Of a stretch of 64,000 nucleotides of DNA, positions 60,423 through 64,000 are shown in pieces. The DNA comes from Enterobacter sp. RHBSTW-00175 (GTDB taxonomy: Bacteria > Pseudomonadota > Gammaproteobacteria > Enterobacterales > Enterobacteriaceae): contig NZ_CP055930.1 in the NCBI RefSeq assembly GCF_013927005.1, forward strand, positions 2,728,001 to 2,792,000. The letters are read 5' to 3'. The position numbers and the translations under genes were made by a program. The first letter of the stretch is position 1, and every line of letters starts with the position of its first letter. A model generated the notes under the pieces. It was not told the DNA's origin, did not search any database, and worked only from the letters and a program-made list of their open reading frames with translations.

Positions 60423-61838
60423 CTACTCCTCCATCGCAATATGGATAGCCTCGCCCATTTTTTTCAGCGCATCGCGGTTTTTATCGTTGGGTGGCAACGC
60501 CACGTTGATCCGCAGGCAGTTGCGATATTTCCCGGATGCGGAAAACAATGACCCGGCTGCGGCCTGGATTTTCAGGCGGCACAGCTGCTTACTCACGCAG
60601 ACCATGTCCACTTTCTCCGGTAGCTCCACCCACAGTAAAAAACTTCCCTGCGGGCGCGTCACGCAAATCTCCGTCGGGAAAAACTGCCGCACCCAGCAGG
60701 TGTAGGTTTCCATATTCTGCTGATAAATCTGGCGCATCCGCCGCACATGCCGATGGTAATGCCCGTCACGAATAAACGCCGCTACCGCCATCTGCGTGCC
60801 CGGCACGTTAAACCCGCCTGCGGCGTACTTCATGTGCATCACCCGGTCGTAATAGCGTCCCGGCACAATCCAGCCCACGCGCAGCCCCGGGGCCACTGTT
60901 TTGGTAAACGAGCTGCACAGCAACACGCGGCCATCTATATCTAACGAATGGATCGTTCGCGGACGCGGGTATTCTGCCGCCAGCTCGCCGTAAATATCAT
61001 CCTCAACAATCACGATATCGTGGCGCTGAGCCAGCGCCAGCACCTGACGTTTACGCGCTTCCGGCATAATGAATCCAAGCGGATTATTGCAGTTGGGCAC
61101 CAGGATCACCGCCTTGATTGGCCACTGCTCAAGCGCCATCTCAAGGGCTTCAATGCTGATCCCCGTTTCAGGATCGGTCGGGATTTCAATGGCCTTGATG
61201 TCATACCCGCGCAGCATCTGCATGGTGCCGTGAAACGACGGGGACTCCACCGCCACGATATCTCCCGGTTTGCACACCGAGAGCAGCGCAATCGACAGTG
61301 CGCCGTGGCAGCCGTTGGTGATCACAATCTCGTTGGGGGCAACGGTTGAACCGCCGTCCAGCATCAGGCGGGCAATCTGCTCGCGCAGTTCATATCGACC
61401 GTCCAGCACGTCGTAGCTCAGTACATCGGTAGGGTTGTGCTGCGCAATGCGGCTCATTTCCCGCCACAGCGGTTTCAGGCTCGGCTGGTTCAGGTCCGGC
61501 GAGCCGCCGCCAAAAGAGATAATCTCTTTGTCGGCACGCGCATCCAGCAACATCATCACTTCATCCCACTGGGTGACATCCACCGGGCGCTGCACCGGGC
61601 GCGTCATGGCCGGAACAGGCGGCTGAGCTTTGCGCTGAGAAACAAAATAGCCGGAGCGTGGCTGCGGGGTAATGAGATGAAGATTTTCGAGGATCTGATA
61701 AGCCTGCTGTATGGTGCTGATACTGACGCCGTGTTCCTGGCTCAGGGCGCGCACGGATGGCAAACGTTCGCCGCTGCGATACAGCCCTTGTTCAATGCGT
61801 TCGGCCAGAATATTGGCCAGATGTTGATAGCGCGTCAT
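60423..61838 (-). CDS. MocR-type GntR regulator with aminotransferase domain (YdcR-like)
   Basis: A 471-residue protein. The N-terminal GntR winged helix (LPSVRALSQEHGVSISTIQQ) is followed by a fold-type I aminotransferase domain with EDDIYGEL and the PLP lysine in CSSFTKTVAPGLRVGW. MocR proteins are PLP-dependent transcription factors that usually control a divergent gene. Here the divergent gene is a DUF1127 small protein, and the gap contains four copies of TACAGA/TCTGTA. Effector unknown. Confidence 0.9.
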   Translation of the reverse strand: MTRYQHLANILAERIEQGLYRSGERLPSVRALSQEHGVSISTIQQAYQILENLHLITPQPRSGYFVSQRKAQPPVPAMTRPVQRPVDVTQWDEVMMLLDARADKEIISFGGGSPDLNQPSLKPLWREMSRIAQHNPTDVLSYDVLDGRYELREQIARLMLDGGSTVAPNEIVITNGCHGALSIALLSVCKPGDIVAVESPSFHGTMQMLRGYDIKAIEIPTDPETGISIEALEMALEQWPIKAVILVPNCNNPLGFIMPEARKRQVLALAQRHDIVIVEDDIYGELAAEYPRPRTIHSLDIDGRVLLCSSFTKTVAPGLRVGWIVPGRYYDRVMHMKYAAGGFNVPGTQMAVAAFIRDGHYHRHVRRMRQIYQQNMETYTCWVRQFFPTEICVTRPQGSFLLWVELPEKVDMVCVSKQLCRLKIQAAAGSLFSASGKYRNCLRINVALPPNDKNRDALKKMGEAIHIAMEE

Positions 61839-61860
61839 GCTGTATCCTCTATTTACACCA

Positions 61861-61959
61861 TACAGATAATCAAACCAGTACAGATCGCCGCAAAAAACGA
61901 CATGCAGATTCTGTTTTAGCGGATCTGTATGTTAAATAAAAGTTGTTTTTGAGTCTGTA
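61861..61959. promoter_or_regulatory. Repeated TACAGA operator-like motifs
   Basis: TACAGAT at 61861-61867, TACAGATC at 61879-61886, and the inverted forms GATCTGTA at 61922-61929 and TCTGTA at 61954-61959 lie between the MocR gene and the DUF1127 gene. The multiple copies in a short divergent promoter suggest the binding sites of the adjacent regulator. The -10/-35 of either gene could not be set with confidence. Confidence 0.5.
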
Positions 61960-62014
61960 TTGCATACACCGATTTCCGGGATGATAACCCCACTGGCACA
62001 GTGAGGAGAGCATC

Positions 62015-62176
62015 ATGGAATTTCACGAGAATCGTTCAAAACGTCCGTATATTGCGTTTGTCTGGATCTGGAAAACGGTGAAGAACTGGTATCGCATCAA
62101 CCGTACTCGCCGCATTTTGAGCGCCATGAGTGATGAACAGCTCAAGGATGTTGGGTTGTCGCGGTTTGATGTGTAG
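62015..62176 (+). CDS. DUF1127 small basic protein (YjiS-like)
   Basis: A 53-residue protein MEFHENRSKRPYIAFVWIWK... ending ILSAMSDEQLKDVGLSRFDV, the hallmark C-terminal motif of DUF1127 (YjiS-like) proteins. A GAGGAGAG ribosome site precedes the ATG. DUF1127 proteins in other bacteria bind RNA or influence phosphate and carbon metabolism; here the role is unknown. The divergent MocR regulator is the likely controller. Confidence 0.9.
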   Translation: MEFHENRSKRPYIAFVWIWKTVKNWYRINRTRRILSAMSDEQLKDVGLSRFDV

Positions 62177-62180
62177 ATCG

Positions 62181-62213
62181 TAGGCCGGGTAAGGCGCAGC
62201 CGCCACCCGGCGA
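62181..62213. repeat. Single REP unit
   Basis: TAGGCCGGGTAAGGCGCAGC followed by CGCCACCCGGCG, one REP palindrome between the convergent DUF1127 and MocR genes. Confidence 0.8.
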
Positions 62214-62216
62214 TTT

Positions 62217-63605
62217 TCAGCCCAGCAGTTCAAGCGTCTGCTGTTTCGGCCCTTCAAGCAAATTCAGCGCTTCCTGATACGTCCGCACATTGTTATAGCC
62301 CATCACCAGCCCGTAGCGTTTGCCCGACCCGCGATACCACTCGGAAAGCGCATTCACCTGAAGCTGGTGCTGTTGCCAGCAGCGTGCCACTTCACGGTCG
62401 CCGCTGCCTCTGGATAAAAACGCCACGATGTGCATCCCTCCGTCGTTCTGCTCGGTGAAAAACAGATCGCCGTACACCTCCTGCAAGGCGGCGATCATCC
62501 AGTCGCGGCGGGTCTGATACAGCGCACGCATCTTTTTGAGATGGCGGAAAAAATGCCCCTCATTCAGGAATGCGGTCAGGATTTTTTGCGTGAGCACCGG
62601 CTGGCCGCTGGTCACGATGTCGGCGCAGTCGGTAAACGCCGCCACGGTGCTGGCGGGCATCACCACGTAGCCCATACGCAACGACGGCATAATGGTTTTA
62701 CTGAAGGTGCCCATAAAGATCACCCGGTCGTGCTGGTCGAGACTTTTCAGCGATGGCAACACCTTGCGGGTGTAGTGAAATTCACCGTCGTAATCATCTT
62801 CGATGATCCACGCCTCGTTCTGGCTTGCCCAGTCAAGAAGCTGCTGTTTACGCGGCAGGGAGAGAGTGACCGCCAGCGGGCTCTGGTGCGATGGCGTGAC
62901 AATGGCAAAACGGGCATCGTGATGGTGGTGCAGCAGGTATCCGGTATCCATACCTGAACGATCGACCGGCACGGTGTGCAGGCGCGGGACGATGCGCTTG
63001 AGCAGTTGCTGCCCCATAAAATAGCCAGGGTCTTCAAACACCACTTTGTCGCTGCGGCTGGCAAGCGTATCGAGGATCAGGCGCAGGCTGCCGCTATAAC
63101 CACTGGTGATCAGCACCTGCTCGGCGGTGCAGGACAGCCCGCGCGAGATATTCAGGTAACGGGCAATGGCCTGGCGCAGCGGATACCAGCCCAGGACCGG
63201 CGGGTTGAGCATCTCCTCCTGGCGCATGGAGCGGGTGGCCTGGCCTGCGAGCAGCAGCCATTTTTTGTACGGAAAGCTGTCGAGCGCCGGAATGCCCGGG
63301 CGTAAAAATCCACTGCGTTCACGCTGGTTAATCAGTGATTCCGGGAGTGTGCCGGTGGCCTGTTCCGCAGGCGCGTTTTGCCCGGGCAACAGCAGGTCGG
63401 GATTTACCCGCGTGCCACGCGCGCCCTGGCTGACCAGATACCCTTCTCCAATGAGAATGGCATATGCCGTTTCAACCGTTTTGCGCGCCACTTTTAGCTC
63501 TTCGGCCAGCACGCGGATCGCGGGCACTTTGTCGCCGGGTTTTAGCACGCCGCGCGTAATGTTGTCGCGATAGCGGGTATAGATATCGTGATAACCCGGC
63601 TTCAT
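62217..63605 (-). CDS. MocR-type GntR regulator with aminotransferase domain
   Basis: A 462-residue protein: GntR winged helix (VPAIRVLAEELKVARKTVET, residues 27-46) and fold-type I aminotransferase domain with IIEDDYDGEF and the PLP lysine in MGTFSKTIMPSLRMGYV. It resembles the PdxR/GabR subgroup. It is divergent from an AhpD-like gene 102 bp away, with direct repeats TACCTCAT (63610-63617 and 63664-63671) in the gap, and probably regulates it. The effector is unknown. Confidence 0.9.
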   Translation of the reverse strand: MKPGYHDIYTRYRDNITRGVLKPGDKVPAIRVLAEELKVARKTVETAYAILIGEGYLVSQGARGTRVNPDLLLPGQNAPAEQATGTLPESLINQRERSGFLRPGIPALDSFPYKKWLLLAGQATRSMRQEEMLNPPVLGWYPLRQAIARYLNISRGLSCTAEQVLITSGYSGSLRLILDTLASRSDKVVFEDPGYFMGQQLLKRIVPRLHTVPVDRSGMDTGYLLHHHHDARFAIVTPSHQSPLAVTLSLPRKQQLLDWASQNEAWIIEDDYDGEFHYTRKVLPSLKSLDQHDRVIFMGTFSKTIMPSLRMGYVVMPASTVAAFTDCADIVTSGQPVLTQKILTAFLNEGHFFRHLKKMRALYQTRRDWMIAALQEVYGDLFFTEQNDGGMHIVAFLSRGSGDREVARCWQQHQLQVNALSEWYRGSGKRYGLVMGYNNVRTYQEALNLLEGPKQQTLELLG

Positions 63606-63609
63606 GTCC

Positions 63610-63671
63610 TACCTCATTTTATGGTTTTTGTATCTTTTTACTATGTCATGATCGGCGTAAATTTACCTCAT
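63610..63671. promoter_or_regulatory. Direct repeats between MocR and AhpD-like genes
   Basis: TACCTCAT occurs at 63610-63617 and 63664-63671, each followed three bases later by AT. They are 54 bp apart, close to five helical turns. GabR-type MocR proteins bind direct repeats placed on one DNA face, so these are candidate operators. Confidence 0.5.
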
Positions 63672-63707
63672 CGCATTGCATATACCGCACACAAAAGAGG
63701 AAAGACT

Positions 63708-64000
63708 ATGAGCACTCGCGTTAACCACCATAAAGTCACACCTGCACTCGCAAAAGCGCTGTCCGACCTGAGTATGGAAGTGGCGAAAACCTCCATCGAC
63801 CCGGCGCTGAAACACCTGATTGATATTCGTGTTTCTCAGCTGAACGGCTGTACTTTCTGCCTGGACATGCACTCGAAAGAGGCCAAAATTGCCGGTGAGC
63901 GTGAGCTGCGCCTGTACCATCTGGCCGCGTGGCGCGAATCACCGCTGTTCAGCGCTCGTGAAAAAGCCGCCCTGGCGTTTACCGAAGCGCTGACCCAGAT
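63708..64000 (+). CDS. AhpD-like carboxymuconolactone decarboxylase family protein (5' part)
   Basis: The first 97 codons are in the window: MSTRVNHHKVTPALAKALSD and then QLNGCTFCLDMHSKEAKIAG, which carries the CxxC-x3-H redox motif of AhpD-like alkylhydroperoxidases, and ends at LTQ. An AGAGGAAAG ribosome site precedes the ATG. Such proteins reduce peroxides or recycle peroxidase thiols. It is divergent from a MocR regulator. The 3' end is outside the window. Confidence 0.9.
   Translation, partial: MSTRVNHHKVTPALAKALSDLSMEVAKTSIDPALKHLIDIRVSQLNGCTFCLDMHSKEAKIAGERELRLYHLAAWRESPLFSAREKAALAFTEALTQ

Overview
The window looks like chromosomal DNA of a member of the Enterobacterales close to Enterobacter (Enterobacter cloacae complex or a near relative). 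The core genes nrdD, treBCR, mgtA, ridA, pyrBI, tabA, argI, rraB, miaE and the leuX tRNA lie in an order close to that of E. coli and Salmonella. Arginine deiminase genes as in Salmonella and a chromosomal fosA point away from E. coli. Species assignment is inference.

Layout. 1-6.1 kb: 5' part of nrdD with a paired NrdR-box/FNR-type control region, then the trehalose genes treC, treB and treR with a TreR-type operator. 6.1-9.2 kb: mgtA behind a PhoP box, a long leader and a 17-codon MgtL-type leader peptide. 9.3-14.6 kb: a chitin-degradation pair (secreted GH20 hexosaminidase and GbpA-like lytic polysaccharide monooxygenase), separated by an IS481-family element that landed in a palindromic intergenic repeat. 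14.7-24.4 kb: nitrogen and pyrimidine block: ridA, pyrI, pyrB, pyrL attenuator, an ArgR paralogue, arcD-arcB-arcC-arcA, tabA and argI with ARG boxes. 24.5-26.7 kb: rraB, miaE, a membrane-anchored unknown protein and tRNA-Leu(CAA) leuX.

26.7-about 51.5 kb is a composite, mostly AT-rich accessory region anchored at leuX. The first element (about 11.6 kb) has its own tyrosine recombinase and ends at 38.33-38.35 kb in a copy of the leuX 3' end. It carries several unknown secreted or membrane proteins, a serine recombinase, a large RloC/PrrC-like ABC ATPase, an XRE regulator and a gene-free stretch rich in hairpins that may be a structured RNA. The second element starts with a P4-type integrase. 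It holds the first two genes of a BREX-type system (brxA and a truncated brxB) cut off by an IS3-family element, decayed P4/inovirus-like genes (an AlpA homologue and HUH-type replication protein pieces), a leftover integrase C-terminus, a nuclease-NACHT defence gene interrupted by one in-frame stop codon, and finally an HNH nuclease plus methyltransferase pair. No clear right-hand attachment site was found for this second part.

51.5-64 kb: a LexA-controlled SymE toxin gene; a second tryptophanyl-tRNA synthetase gene preceded by an apparent Trp-codon attenuator; fosA; a GNAT protein; a lipoprotein/membrane-protein pair; a broken VOC gene; a DeoR regulator; a ClpP-like protease; roxA; and two MocR-type PLP-dependent regulators, each divergent from a likely target (a DUF1127 gene and an AhpD-like gene).

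The most noteworthy items are the trpS2 leader attenuator, the stop-interrupted nuclease-NACHT gene, the BREX remnant, the RloC-like ATPase, the hairpin-rich gene-free region, and an ArgR paralogue lacking the arginine-binding Asp pair. All functional assignments come from reading the sequence and recalled family features; no database search was run.
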